Assembly (NCBI RefSeq): GCF_035594125.1
Contig: NW_026973754.1
Location: 272,001-336,000 of the forward strand
Reading direction: 5' to 3'
DNA from: Scylla paramamosain
Taxonomy: Eukaryota; Arthropoda; Malacostraca; Decapoda; Portunidae
Length of the DNA stretch: 64,000 nt
The notes beneath the pieces are model-generated. The model did no database searches and had not been told where the DNA came from. It was given only the letters and a program-made list of their open reading frames with translations. This document shows positions 1 through 10,775 of this stretch, in pieces. The position numbers were made by a program, and so were the translations under genes. Positions within the stretch are counted from its first letter, which is position 1; each line of letters starts with the position of its first letter.

Positions 1-154
1 TCCCTCTTGAAGGAGTTCAAGTTATTGGACTGAAGAAATACAGAAGCAGGCAGTGAGTTCCAGGGTTTACGAGATAAAGGGATGAATGATTGAGAATACT
101 GGTTAATTCTTGCATTAGAGAGGTGGATAGAATAGGGGTGAGAGAAAGTAGAAG
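1..154 (-). mobile_element. LINE family A copy A1, 3' fragment
   Basis: The sequence matches the 3' part of family A (end of [15 protein letters not shown] motif on the minus strand, as at 48438-48590) and stops at about 154. It is cut by the window edge on its 3' side. It lies in the intron downstream of X31. Confidence 0.85.
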
Positions 155-224
155 ACATCCCTTACTTGTTCTCCCTCCTCCCACCTTTTCCCTCCCTGCT
201 TCCTTCCCCTATACATGCACACAT

Positions 225-226
<2 letters not shown>

Positions 227-283
<57 letters not shown>
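227..283. repeat. (AC)n microsatellite 5' of LINE B1
   Basis: Near-perfect AC dinucleotide tract that directly borders the truncated family B fragment. Confidence 0.98.
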
Positions 284-287
<4 letters not shown>

Positions 288-425
288 ATGTGGTTGAAGC
301 AGAGCATTGTACACATAATTAAAGAGAAATCGTGCAAACATAGATATGGAAACAGGACAAAAGAGCTTGCTTGGACCCTGTGCAGTACAACTTGTTAAAT
401 ACAACTAAATAATCACATACACACA
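284..425 (+). mobile_element. LINE family B copy B1, 3' fragment in (AC)n
   Basis: It encodes the last ORF2 residues of family B (KEK..RYGNRTK) and a degenerate version of the 3' end GTACAACTAGGTAAATAC. A 57-bp (AC)n tract abuts the truncated 5' side and a short AC run follows the 3' end. Confidence 0.75.
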
Positions 426-426
426 C

Positions 427-715
427 CCACCCAGAATGAGGAGCATGTCACATCCACATTAAGAAGGGAAGAGGAGGTCCTGGTGTAGACTGCAAGGTTG
501 TACTGCACCACACTGTTCTGCTCCACCCCATCCTCTGTGAAGATAGCGTGACCCATGTTGTTGTACGCCACATTATGCTCCACCAGCAGGTTGTTTGTTG
601 CGTGCATTGTCACTGCGCGGTTGTAGGTGTGGTGGATGGAGCACCCGCGGATGTACGAACCACCCATGTCCCCAGCCAGGTGGAAGTGGAGTGGGTACCG
701 CCCAAGTTGGAATGC
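427..715 (-). CDS. PKHD1L1: X31: beta-helix (PbH1 repeats)
   Basis: The acceptor is TTTCCACCCAG, phase 0. The peptide AFQLGRYPLHFHLAGD, YIRGCSIHHTYNRAVTMHAT, LLVEHNVAYNNMGHAIFTED and YNLAVYTRTSSSLLNVDVT shows successive PbH1 coils. This is the best-conserved stretch of the family. The donor is ambiguous within TGGGTGGGTGTGTG (end 427 or 431). The gene continues beyond position 1. Confidence 0.92.
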
Positions 716-937
716 CTGGGTGGAAATTTGGCAAGTGTGTATGTGTGTGGATTACAATGGATGTGGTGTGTTATTGTGCTTGCCTGAAGTGGAGGTGATG
801 TTACTGTGCCTGTTTGAAGTGGAGGTGGAGGGATATTTTGATGTGTGAATGAATTAGGGTGGATGTGGAGGTGATACTAATGTGTCTCTCTCAAGTGGAA
901 GTACAACACATATTGCTCAAATTACTACATGTGACAT

Positions 938-991
<54 letters not shown>
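938..991. repeat. (CTA)n microsatellite
   Basis: Perfect trinucleotide repeat in the X30/X31 intron; a second, shorter CTA run is at 1829-1858. The rest of the 716-1063 intron shows nothing else recognisable. Confidence 0.97.
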
Positions 992-1063
992 CATTACCAC
1001 TGCCACAACACACATGACCTGACCCAGATTGGCCCAGCAGGACCCAGCCTCTCACAGCCTCAC

Positions 1064-1210
1064 CTGACCAGCCTTGGTCACCTCCACGTACTCAATGCGT
1101 CCCATCACCAAGTCCAGGTCAGGGAACTTTCCAGACAGTATCACGGTGGCGCCAAATTGGTCACCGCCAATCTCGTCTCCATGTCGACCATTGAAACATG
1201 ACTGGGTGGT
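1064..1210 (-). CDS. PKHD1L1: X30: beta-helix region
   Basis: The acceptor is ATCCCAG at 1211-1212; a second possible one nine bases further gives 1201. The peptide QSCFNGRHGDEIGGDQFGAT then MGRIEYVEVTKAGQ is highly typical of fibrocystin-L (C-F-x-G-x-x-G-x-E-I-G-x-D-Q-F-G, G-R-I-E-Y-V-E). The donor CTGGTCAG|GTGAGG is strong, phase 0. Confidence 0.92.
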
Positions 1211-1319
1211 CTGGGATGGTAAAGAGAAGAGAGACATGTTGGTGTGTGGCAGTGAACAGAGAGAGAAGAATGCATTGAGAGAAAGAAAAAGAGAGATGTA
1301 TTCTCATGTTTCTGCATCT

Positions 1320-1690
1320 TATCTCAGCCACTTCTATCAGGTCCTGGTGAAAGTTACTGGGATTTTCCAGGATGTTTTCATTATAGTAGTGAAAGGTTAG
1401 CAAGGATTCTATGTCTTTATTAGATCTGGGGAAAACTATTGTTGTTTTCAAGGATATTTTCACAATCTAACATGGATTCTATGCCATTAACTGAGTGTGG
1501 TGGAAACTGTTGTGGTTTTCAAGGATGTTTTCCTGATTGTAATGAGGTTAACAAGGATTATATACTGTTAATAGATTTTGGTGGAAAGTATTGTGGCTTT
1601 CAAGAGTTCTTTCATAACTGTAATCATAAATGAACAAGATTCTACACCATTAACAGATTCTGAGGGAAAGTATTGTGACTTAAGCGTGGT
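1320..1690. repeat. Minisatellite of about 90 bp (GTGGAAA..TTTTCAAGGATGTTTTC)
   Basis: Four diverged units share GGTGGAAA, TTGTGGTTTTCAAGGATGTTTTC and AACAAGGATTCTATACCATTAAC. Related units occur at 38880-39360 (inverse orientation) and 53157-53790, so this is a dispersed minisatellite family. It fills most of the 1211-2007 intron. Confidence 0.75.
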
Positions 1691-1827
1691 GAATCCTTTA
1701 AAATTCAGATCTGCACCATCACACACCACTGCTACTATTCACAACCACTACTATACACCTTGAGAACCTGCACCAGAATGGCAGTAAGTCACCAAACTCA
1801 CCAGAACTGAATGAACTCACACCTACA

Positions 1828-1859
<32 letters not shown>

Positions 1860-2007
1860 CTTATGGCCCACACACAACACACCTTCAGAATCTGCAACAG
1901 AACAGCAATAAGTCACTCACCAGAAGTCAATGAACTCAGACCTACACACTATTCTTCCTCCTCACAGCCTTTCATAGCCTATATACAGCACAGAACAACA
2001 CCACAAC

Positions 2008-2257
2008 ACCAAACTCACCAGGCCTAAAAGAAGTGTCACAGCCCTCAATAGCCACACTGAAGTCGGTGCCAACATTTCCCTGGATCTTGACATTGTGGGT
2101 GAGGAGTCCCACCTCTGCACGTGTCTCCACTGTGTGTCCCCCAAGAGTCTGGGTGACGGAGAGGTGGGTGTGCTCCAGTGCCTCTGTCAGTGTGACCTCC
2201 AGGCCATCCTCAGAGACTGATGCGATGGTCCTCACCTCGTTCTCCTTCATGTAGAAC
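2008..2257 (-). CDS. PKHD1L1: X29: entry to parallel beta-helix
   Basis: The acceptor is CCTCCACAG, phase 2. The peptide FYMKENEVRTIASVSEDGLE then EVGLLTHNVKIQGNVGTD matches the L-L-T-R-N-I-x-I-x-G motif that opens the beta-helix. Two donors are possible. CCTG|GTGAGT (end 2019) is stronger but phase 1. GGT|GTTGTG (end 2008) keeps PGEFG, conserved in the family, and the phase 0 that X30 needs. Confidence 0.84.
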
Positions 2258-2321
2258 CTGTGGAGGGATGAAGGGGGTGAGAGGGAGAGGGAGAGAGGGG
2301 TGGTTTGGGAGATGAATGGGT

Positions 2322-2464
<143 letters not shown>

Positions 2465-2483
2465 CACATGAATGTTCCTTTAC

Positions 2484-2650
2484 CTGTTCTCTGTGGTGGC
2501 AATAACAACCTGGTCACCCTGCCTCAAGGTGACGGGCAGGGACAGGGTGAGGTTGGTGTCCCCAAGGGAGGCTGTGTGTGCCAGGTGGGTCCAGGTGATG
2601 GGGACGTGACGGCCATGAAGGTCCAGCGTCCCATCACGCACCGCCAATAC
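2484..2650 (-). CDS. PKHD1L1: X28: post-G8 region
   Basis: The acceptor is ATCCCACAG, phase 0. The peptide VLAVRDGTLDLHGRHVPITW then LTLSLPVTLRQGDQVVIATT has the L-D-L-H-G motif that follows G8 in this family, and the G-D-x-I/V-x-I-x-x-T strand. The donor is AACAG|GTAAAG, phase 2. A 136-bp (GA)n tract follows directly. Confidence 0.92.
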
Positions 2651-2738
2651 CTGTGGGATGGGTCAGGGTAGGTGGTAAAGGGGTTTGGTTAGGTTATGTG
2701 GAAGAAATCCAGTCTTTTATGTTGTTATTTTTATTGTT

Positions 2739-2741
<3 letters not shown>

Positions 2742-2813
<72 letters not shown>
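2742..2813. repeat. (CT)n microsatellite
   Basis: Pure CT tract in the X27/X28 intron. Confidence 0.98.
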
Positions 2814-2816
<3 letters not shown>

Positions 2817-2819
2817 CAG

Positions 2820-3075
2820 TGGGATGGAGTCTAGTCTTTCATTTTGATGGTTTGTATCGTTGTGGTCTGTCTGTCTGTCTGTCTGTCAAGGAATCTAGTC
2901 TTATACTCTGCTGGTTTGTATTGTTGTGGTCTGTCTGTGTCTGTCTGTCTGTCAAAGAATCTAGTCTTATATTCTGCTGGTTTATATTGTTGTGATCTAT
3001 CTGTCAGACAAAACATACAGACAGATCACAACAATACAAACCAACAGAATGAAAGCCTAGATTCCTTGAAAAACA
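2820..3075. repeat. Tandem and inverted GTCT-rich repeat unit
   Basis: A unit of about 68 bp (GGTTTGTATTGTTGTGGTCTGTCTG.., TCTAGTCTTATACTCTGCT) is present three times on the plus strand and once inverted. The junction at about 2976-3045 is a near-perfect palindrome with a 12-base loop. Confidence 0.85.
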
Positions 3076-3286
3076 AGCAGACACACAGACAGACAGATAG
3101 ACAGACTCATCCTCCTCACCACTACAATCATGGATGCATCTTGATAACCAGACCAGCCTCCACCAGAATCCATGAAAGGCATAGAATCCTGGTTAAATCC
3201 TTCTCTCTCCCTTTGCCTCTCACCTTGGCATCCTCTCTCTCTCCCTCTCCCCTTGGCACCCCCCACACTCTCCCTCAGCCTCTCAC

Positions 3287-3631
3287 CTTGGCACCATACA
3301 AGGGCAGCTCGGTGGAGTGTGTGTTGCTGTGCAGTTCAATGACGGCCTCACCAGGGAAAGGCTGATCCTCCGACCCAATACTGAGAGAGCCACCACCAAC
3401 GATCAAAATATACTCTGCCCACAACACCAGCTCCTCCACAGTCTCCACATCAAACACCACATGGCCGCCCTGGATCAGCAGCATCTTCAGCACTGGTGTT
3501 GACTGGTCCAGCAGCAGTGTCTTGCCCTGAGTCACCACCACCAGCTGCCCCTGTGATGGTGGCGGTTTGCTGCCCCAAGTGAATGGTGAACTCCAGAGGT
3601 CGATGTAGGAGAAGATTCCACTATTGTTCTG
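3287..3631 (-). CDS. PKHD1L1: X27: G8 domain
   Basis: The acceptor is TCTCCACAG, phase 0. The peptide reads SGIFSYIDLWSSPFTWGS, VVVTQGKTLLLDQSTPVL and LLIQGGHVVFD, then EYILIVGGGSLSIGSEDQPF. This is the G8 pattern: W-x-x-x-x-x-W, P-x-G, L-x-V-x-G-x-L-x-F, I-x-x-G-x-L-x-I-G-x-x-x-x-P-F. G8 domains are beta-rich extracellular modules found in fibrocystins and CEMIP/TMEM2 proteins. The donor is CCAAG|GTGAGA, phase 0. Confidence 0.93.
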
Positions 3632-3969
3632 CTGTGGAGATGAGGGGTGAGAGGTGAGGGGCGAGGGGGTGAGGTGGGTGAAGGAGGAGAATGAGATGAG
3701 GGTGCTGAGTGGTGAATTTTAGAGGTGAGGGATCAATGATGAGGGGTGAGGGAGGAAAGGTGAGGGGGTGAAGGGGTCAGAGGGGATAGAGGGATAGAAA
3801 AAGGAAGGTAAGTTAAGAAAGGAAAGGAGAAAATGAGGCTAAAAGGATGAAACAGGAGATGAAGAAATTATAAACACAAAAATTAATAAAAGACATCAAA
3901 TTAAGCAAGAAAACAGAAGGAAAAAGAGCAAAACACTTTCACCAAACAAAAGAACACATAAACACTCAC

Positions 3970-4120
3970 AGCTGCTGCCAAGCCTTTCCCAGGGGCAGTG
4001 ACCTTGACCTGGAATTGACCCGACCCTTGGTGAGCCTCAGTGATGCAGGTGATGCTGGTCGGACCCTCTTGGGTCACCTTGCACTCTGACCCACCAATGG
4101 TCACCTTATTGCCGCTCAAC
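3970..4120 (-). CDS. PKHD1L1: X26: last IPT/TIG domain, second half
   Basis: The acceptor is CTCCCTAG, phase 2. The peptide LSGNKVTIGGSECKVTQEGP then TSITCITEAHQGSGQFQVKV completes the IPT. The donor is GCAGCT|GTGAGT, phase 0. The exon start and its acceptor are repeated in degenerate form in the tandem repeat just upstream (4121-4325). Confidence 0.88.
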
Positions 4121-4325
4121 CTAGGGAGGATAAGGTCTAAGTTAGGCAAGGTCAAGTCAGATCATTATGTTGCCGTTTGACCTGAGGAGGTAGTGGCTGG
4201 GTTAGACAAGGTTAAGTCAGGTCACTATGTTGTCACTTGTCTTAAGGTTAGGCAAGGTTAGGTCAGGTCACTGCAATACTGCTTGACCTGAGGGGGCAGT
4301 GATCAGGTTAAGCAAGGTTATATGG
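4099..4325. repeat. Tandem repeat that includes the X26 acceptor
   Basis: Diverged units of about 60 bp each contain AGGCAAGGTTAGGTCAGGTCA and, on the minus strand, a CCTCAG|GTCAAACGGCAAC-like block that mirrors the real acceptor and first bases of X26. Confidence 0.8.
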
Positions 4326-4420
4326 CAGAAAATACAGCATGCATACACACAGACAGACAGGCAGGCAGAGAAGCACAGACACCCAGAAGTCACACAGACA
4401 CCAGGCACTGTGTTACTTAC

Positions 4421-4595
4421 CCAAAGCCAGTGCCAGTGAGGGTGAGGGAGGTGCCGCCAGCAGTGCCGCCTCGCTGGGGCTCCAGGCCAGTGAGGGAGAG
4501 TGTGAGAGCCAGTTGGTAGGTGAAACCACCCAGCAGACTGGCAGACAAACCATTCGGGCTGCTCACCACCACATCACATGTCACATCCGCCTCAC
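4421..4595 (-). CDS. PKHD1L1: X25: IPT end and next IPT start
   Basis: The acceptor is GTACCAG, phase 1. The peptide EADVTCDVVVSSPNGLSASL then GGFTYQLALTLSLTGLEPQR and GGTAGGTSLTLTGTGFG shows an FTY closing strand and a textbook IPT start. The donor TTTGG|GTAAGT is strong, phase 2. Confidence 0.9.
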
Positions 4596-4604
4596 CTGGT
4601 ACAT

Positions 4605-4807
4605 GTAGATGGATAGATGGATGGATGGTTGGATTGAGGGATGGATAAATTGATGGATGGATGGATAGATAAATTAATTGATTAATTGACAGATAGATAG
4701 ATAGAGATAGATAAATAAATTGATAGATTTATAGTTTATTGACAGATGGATGAACAGATTGATAGTTAACTGACAGATAGAAAAGCAGATAGATAGTTTA
4801 TTGATCA

Positions 4808-4868
<61 letters not shown>

Positions 4869-4963
4869 AATAAAAGGAAGGTTTAGTTAACAGATTCAGT
4901 TATACAGACAGACAGATTGATAGATAGATAGGTAGGTAGGTAGGCAAACAGGTAGACATACTG

Positions 4964-5022
<59 letters not shown>

Positions 5023-5100
5023 GTAGGTAGGTAAATAGATTAATAGATAGGTAAATAGGTACAGATAGATAATTTATTGATAGAGATAATTTACTGACCA

Positions 5101-5137
<37 letters not shown>

Positions 5138-5160
5138 AATAAAGGAAGGATTAGTTATAT
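4605..5160. repeat. GGAT/GATA and (CA)n microsatellite cluster
   Basis: The cluster contains GGAT/GATA repeats (4605-4800), (CA)n at 4808-4863, (GATA)n at 4965-5022 and (AC)n at 5102-5133. Two sub-blocks, each GATA-rich then CA then ACAGACAAATAAA-GGAAGG, look like a duplication. It fills the X24/X25 intron. Confidence 0.9.
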
Positions 5161-5283
5161 TGTCATTATTATCATTATCAATGAATTAATTATCATAATA
5201 CTACTAATGATAATAATACTGCTATTATCAAGAATAACAGTAATAATGACACTACTACCACTACCACCACCACCACTACTCAC

Positions 5284-5433
5284 TGTGGGGCAGGGCTGGT
5301 GCCACACAGGTTATGGCTGTGGTGCTGTCGCTGCTCACAAGGTCACAGGGCAGGTCACACAAGGTCACCAAGGAGCTGCCATCCGGGTCAAAGCCCTGAC
5401 CTGCCAGCATGATCCTAGCACCTGCAAAGCTCC
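5284..5433 (-). CDS. PKHD1L1: X24: IPT/TIG domain
   Basis: The acceptor is CTTACACAG, phase 1. The peptide SFAGARIMLAGQGFDPDGSS then VTLCDLPCDLVSSDSTTAIT and CVAPALPHS is a full IPT body. The donor is CCACA|GTGAGT, phase 1. Both joins keep frame (PSSG-SFAG, PHS-EADVTC). Confidence 0.88.
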
Positions 5434-5618
5434 CTGTGTAAGGTCAGTCAGAGTCAGGGGGATGAGACAGACACACAGACACACAAACAAAGAGACAGAC
5501 AAACAGGTTGCGACAGATGGACAGACAGAGACAGGCAGAAGGATACAGTATAATCAGGAACAGACAGAAAGATAGACAAGACGGCAGAGACATATAAGTA
5601 GAGACAGACAGACAGGCA

Positions 5619-5865
<247 letters not shown>

Positions 5866-5867
<2 letters not shown>

Positions 5868-5977
5868 GAGGAGGGAGTGAGTGAGGTGAGAGAGAAGATG
5901 AGGGAGATGGACAAGTTGTTGGAGTCTCCATACACTGCATCCCTCACAACCACCTCATGTTTCCCCTCCTCCAAGTG
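5866..5977 (-). CDS. PKHD1L1: X23: IPT end and next IPT start
   Basis: The acceptor is GGTCCCAG (phase 0; an upstream ACAG|G would need phase 2). The peptide HLEEGKHEVVVRDAVYGDSN then SISLIFSLTSLTPSSG bridges two IPTs. The donor is TCAG|GTGTGTGT, phase 1, and it is the first unit of a 60-bp (GT)n tract, so the splice site and microsatellite overlap. Confidence 0.8.
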
Positions 5978-6278
5978 CTGGGACCTGTCTCCACCACCAC
6001 CACCACCACCACCAGGGAAAGAAAGAAAAAAGAGCATTAAACATTCTTCCTAATTCAAAAAACTTTTCCTAACCCAAATCTATCATTGCTTAATTCATCG
6101 TCTCATTCAGTAATGTTACTTTTCCTGTCACTCACTCATTTGCAGAACTACATCTATTTCCTCTACTATTATTATTACTCAGTTCCCTCTCACTTTCCCC
6201 CCCAAGCTGCCTCACACTCCCTCATGGCACTCATCAGTCTCTTCCCTGCAGCACTTCCCCTCAATCCCCCTGACTCAC

Positions 6279-6423
6279 GATGCACTGGAGGGAGGTAGGG
6301 GAAGCAGGGGAGACCAGGCCACACCTTTTGCCCCCCACGGTGACCTCAGGGGTGCCCCCGGACAGAGTGAAGCCAGTGCCATCCAGTGTGAGGGTGGTGC
6401 TGCTCACCACATCAGTAGAGGGC
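6279..6423 (-). CDS. PKHD1L1: X22: IPT/TIG domain
   Basis: The acceptor is CCTGCCAG, phase 2. The peptide PSTDVVSSTTLTLDGTGFTL then VTVGGKRCGLVSPAS and TSLQCI is a compact IPT. The donor is GCATC|GTGAGT, phase 0. The join from X21 reads MLLSVT-PSTDVV, as expected for an IPT start. Confidence 0.88.
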
Positions 6424-7597
6424 CTGGCAGGAGAGTAAGGGGGTAGTGTGAGGTTGGGAGGGAAGGGGGGTGGGGTGGGGACAGGAGACCAGGGGTGCAT
6501 TATACGGGAAGTTTCTCTCTAACCCTACACCCCCGTTCGTTTGGGGCAGTCCATCAGCAGGAAGCAGCAAAAATGGCCGCCCACAGCACTCTTCTTAGTA
6601 TAAGAGCTCACTGATGACCCTGTACTTGACATTGTGGACATTATTTATAGAAGAAATGAAGTTTTAAGGAGGCAAGAGGAGGAGAGAGAAGAGAGCCCAC
6701 AGAGTCCTATGAGAGTCAGGGATTATGCTTGTTTATCAAAAGTAGTCTTTGTTACATATGTGGTCAAGGTGTCGCGATTCTACCACTCCAAAGTTGCTTT
6801 TTTTTTTTTTTTTTTCGTTAGACTCCCTCCAAACTAAGCTTTGAGGCCAGCATGCATGCTCTGGCTGGCCTGTCCAGTGGCCTGAACAGGCTGGCCCCAC
6901 AAAAAAGTTACTCATACAGGAATCAGGCCACCTGAAGGGCCACACTCAGTTCTGCCTAGTGCCCAGACACTGTTGTGGAAGGTTGGCAGGCTGGCTGCTC
7001 TGCTCCACGCTGATGAACTGGAATGGCTGGCTCTGGCTCTGCCTCTGGCCTTGGCTACATTAATTATGACATTATCAACCTGTTGGCTTCATTAAGGGAT
7101 AATCCCATCCTATGCCCCTGTAATTTCATTTGGGCCAACAGCAAGCTCTGATGTGTGAAAGCAAGCCAAGTGAGTGCAGGCTGTGTATTGAGAACAACAA
7201 ACACACTTCTTGCCACTACATCACAGACTGTGTTAAAGCACGACAATTCTGAAGAACTGGTGTGAGTGACATGCCCTCCATGGTGGAACACTTGGTTGAC
7301 CTGTGAGTCTTGAGGCAAGTGAAGACTGCTGACCCAAATTCCTACAAGCTAGATAATGAACAAAGTGAGCACTGACATTATGTTGTCATTGTTATTATTA
7401 TTGTCACTATAATTATTAGGTAGTATTATTACTATCAATATTAGTAGTATTAGTATCACTGTCATTATTATTACTATCATCATTCATCTTATTTGTTGTT
7501 GTCTCAAAGACCCATTCTATTTCATCGCAACATTCATTTACAATACTTCCAAACTGGGGGCCACCTCACGTGCAGTGTCTTAACAACAGTCCTTTGT
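6424..7597. other. Intron sequence without recognised feature
   Basis: Unique-looking sequence with an 18-base T run at 6799-6816 and an ATT/ATC-rich patch at 7383-7500. No exon with consistent phase or known element was seen. Confidence 0.6.
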
Positions 7598-10254
7598 TGA
7601 ACTTTTTTCATGTAAGAGGGACACGGGCCAATGGCAACAAAAACCTAATTTAAAAAAAAAACCCACCGAGATGCAAGTCCCCAAACAGGGTCCAAAGCGG
7701 TGATCAAAAATTGAAGGATAAGTGTGTTGAAACTTCCCTCTTGAAGGAGTTCAAGTCACAAGACGGTGGAAATACAGAAGCAGGTAGGGAGTTCCAGAGT
7801 TTACCAGAGACAGGGATGAATGATAAGATTACTGGTTAACTCTTGCATTAGAGAGGTGGACAGAGTAGGGGTGAGAAAAAGAAGGTCTTGTGCAGCAAGG
7901 CTGCAGTAGGAGGGGAGGCATGCAGCTAGCAAGATCAGAAGAACAGTTAGCATGAAAATGGTGATAGAAGATAGCAAGAGATGCAACATTGCAGCAGTGA
8001 GTAAGAGGCTGAAGACAGTCAGTTATTGAGGAGTTGATGAGACGAAAAGCTTTTGATTCAACCCTGTCTAGAAGAGCATAATCCATAGAAAGGCATAATC
8101 CATACATGGATGGATAGGGCCTCTGTACAGAGCAGCTGGAAGGGTGAGAAAAACTGACAATGTCTCAGAACGCCTAACTTCATAGAGGCTGTTTTAGCTA
8201 GGGATGAGATGTGAAGATTCCATTCTAGATTATAAGAAAAGGACAGACCGAGGATGTTCAATGTAGGAGAGGGGAACAGTTATGTGCCATTGACGAAGAT
8301 GGGATATTTGTCTGGAAGGTTGTGTTGAGTTGGTAGATGGAAGAATTGAGTTTTTGAGGCATTGAACAATACTAAGTTTCCTCTGTCACAATCAGAAATT
8401 TCAGAGAAATCAGACGACAGGTGTTCTGTGGTTTCCTTTTGTGACCTGTTTACTTCCTGAAGGGTTGGACATCTATGAAAAGACGTGTAAAAGTGCAGGG
8501 TGGTATCATCATTATATGAGTGGATAGGATGAGAAGTTTGGTTTAGAAGATCATTGATGAATAATAGGAAGAGAATATGTGATAGGACAGAACCCTGAGG
8601 AACACCACTGTTAATAGATTTAGAAGAACAATGACCATCTACCACAGCAGCAACAGAACGGTCAGGAAGGAAACTCAAGATGAAGTTGCTGAGAAAAGGA
8701 TAGAAGCCATAGGAGGGCAGTTTGGAAATCAAAGCTTTGTGTCAGACTCTATCAAAAGCTTTTGATATGTCTAAGGCAACAGCAAAAGTTTCTCTAAAAT
8801 CTCTAAAAGAGATGACCAAGATTCAGTAAGAAAAGCCAGAAGAAGTAGAGCAGCCTCGACAGAACCCATACTGGCGATCAGATAGAAAGTTGTGAAGTGA
8901 AAGATGTTTAAGAATCTTCCTGTTGAGGAAAGATTAAAAAAATTTTAGATAGGCAGGAAATTAAAGCAATAGGATGGTAGTTTGAGGGATTAGAACGGTC
9001 ACCCTTTTTAGGAACATGCTGAATGTAGGCAAACTTCCAGCAAGAAGGAGAGGTAGATGTTGACAGATGTTTGACTAGGCAAGGTGCAAGCACGGAGGCA
9101 AGGTTTCGGAGAACAATAGGAGGGACCCCATCAGGTCCATAAGCCTTCTGAGGGTTTAGGCCAGTGAAGGCATGGAAAACATCATTGTGAAGAATTTTAA
9201 TAGGTAACACAAAGTAGTCAGAAGGTGGAGGAGAGGGAGGAACAGGCACTGAATCATTCAAGGTAGAGTTTTTAGCAAAGGTTTGAGGAAAGAGTTCAGC
9301 TTTAGAAATAGATGAGATCAGAGTGGTGCCATCTGGTTGAAATAAAAGAGAGAAAGATGAAGAAGCAAAGTTATGGGAGATATGTTTGGTTAGGTGCCAG
9401 AAGTCATGAGGGGAGTTAGATCTTGAAAAATTTTGACACTTTCTATTTATGAAGGAGTTTTTGGCTTGTTGGAGAAAAAACTTTGCATGGTTCCAGGCAG
9501 AAATATAAAGTGCATGAGATTCTGGTGATGGAAGGCTCAAGTACCTTTTGTTACCCATCTCTCTATCATGTATAGCACAAGAACAGGCTGTGTTAAACTA
9601 AGGTTTGGAAGGTTTAGGTCGAGAAAAAGAGAGAGGAATGTACGCTTCCATGCCAGATACTATCACCTCTGTTATGTACTCAGCACACAGAGACAGTCTG
9701 TGACATGGAAGCAGTAGTCATTCCAAGGAAAATCAGCAAAACACCTCCTCAGGCCCCCTAACTAGCAGAAGCAAAATGTCAGAGGCACCTCTGCTTAGGG
9801 GGATCCTGAGGAGGGATTGGAGCAATAGGATAAGATACAGAAGTGAGATTGTGATCAGAGGAGCCCAACAGAAAAGATAGGGTAACAGCATAAGCAGATG
9901 GATTAGAAGTCAGGAAAAGGTCAAGAATGTTGGGCATATCTCCAAGACAGTCAGGAATACAAGTAGGATGTTGCTCTAGGTCGTGGAGGATGGTAAAGTT
10001 GAAGGCTAGTTCACCAGGATGGTCAGTGAAAGGAGAGGAAAGCCAAAGCTGGTGGTGAACATTGAAGTCTCCAAGAATGGAGATCTCTGCAAAAGGGAAG
10101 AGAGTCAGAATGTGCTCCACTTTGGAAGTTAGTCAAAGAATTTCTTATAGTCAGAGAAGTTAGATGAGAGGTATACAGCACAGATAAATTTAGTTTGAAT
10201 GACTCTGTGGTTGAAGCCAGATGGTGGAAAATTCAGAAGATTCAAGAGTGTGGC
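7598..10254 (-). mobile_element. LINE family A copy A2, decayed
   Basis: The 3' end (CATGTAAGAGGGACACGGGCC, an old form of the family terminus) is at about 7598. Broken RT and endonuclease reading frames follow: [13 protein letters not shown], a degenerate active site (HSYNDDTTLHF in place of YADD), [15 protein letters not shown] and [15 protein letters not shown]. Several frameshifts and stops make it inactive. It stops at the same element position as copy A7. Confidence 0.85.
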
Positions 10255-10471
10255 AATTCACCTAGTGAAGACTGAATTGTCTTTGCCAACACAAAGACCC
10301 AGCTCAGGAGTGATCCTGCGCCACCTGCAACATCAAGATCTGAGGTCACTGGGTAAATGAGGTGGTGGGGGTGCTGGCCAACACAATCACTTTGAACATG
10401 ATGATAAATATTTGTTCTCATTGAAATTAGTGAACATATTTAATAATGATAATATTAATAATGCATTACTG

Positions 10472-10543
10472 TTATTATTATTATTATTATTATCATCATC
10501 ATCATTATCATCATCATTATCATCATTATTATTATTATTATTA

Positions 10544-10597
<54 letters not shown>

Positions 10598-10638
10598 CAG
10601 TTGTAGTAGTAGTAGCATCATTATTATTATTATTATTA

Positions 10639-10673
<35 letters not shown>

Positions 10674-10708
10674 AACAAAACACCAGTGATACAGAAGATG
10701 TGTGTGTT

Positions 10709-10743
<35 letters not shown>
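10472..10743. repeat. (ATT/ATC)n and (TG)n microsatellites
   Basis: An ATT-rich trinucleotide tract (10472-10671) is followed by (TG)n at 10698-10743, 30 bp from the donor of X21. Confidence 0.97.
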
Positions 10744-10745
<2 letters not shown>

Positions 10746-10775
10746 TGAAGTGGGGTGCATGGCATCAAGACTCAC

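Noticed and set aside
162..404. ORFs rich in His-Thr or Cys-Val repeats over (AC)n tracts
   Set aside because: They are translations of dinucleotide repeats; the same holds for Leu-Ser, Arg-Glu, Tyr-Ile and Asn runs elsewhere in the window.
6634..6837. 67-residue ORF (MDIIYRRNEVLRRQEEE)
   Set aside because: No recognisable family; it ends in translated poly-T and is on the opposite strand to the host gene with no splice support.
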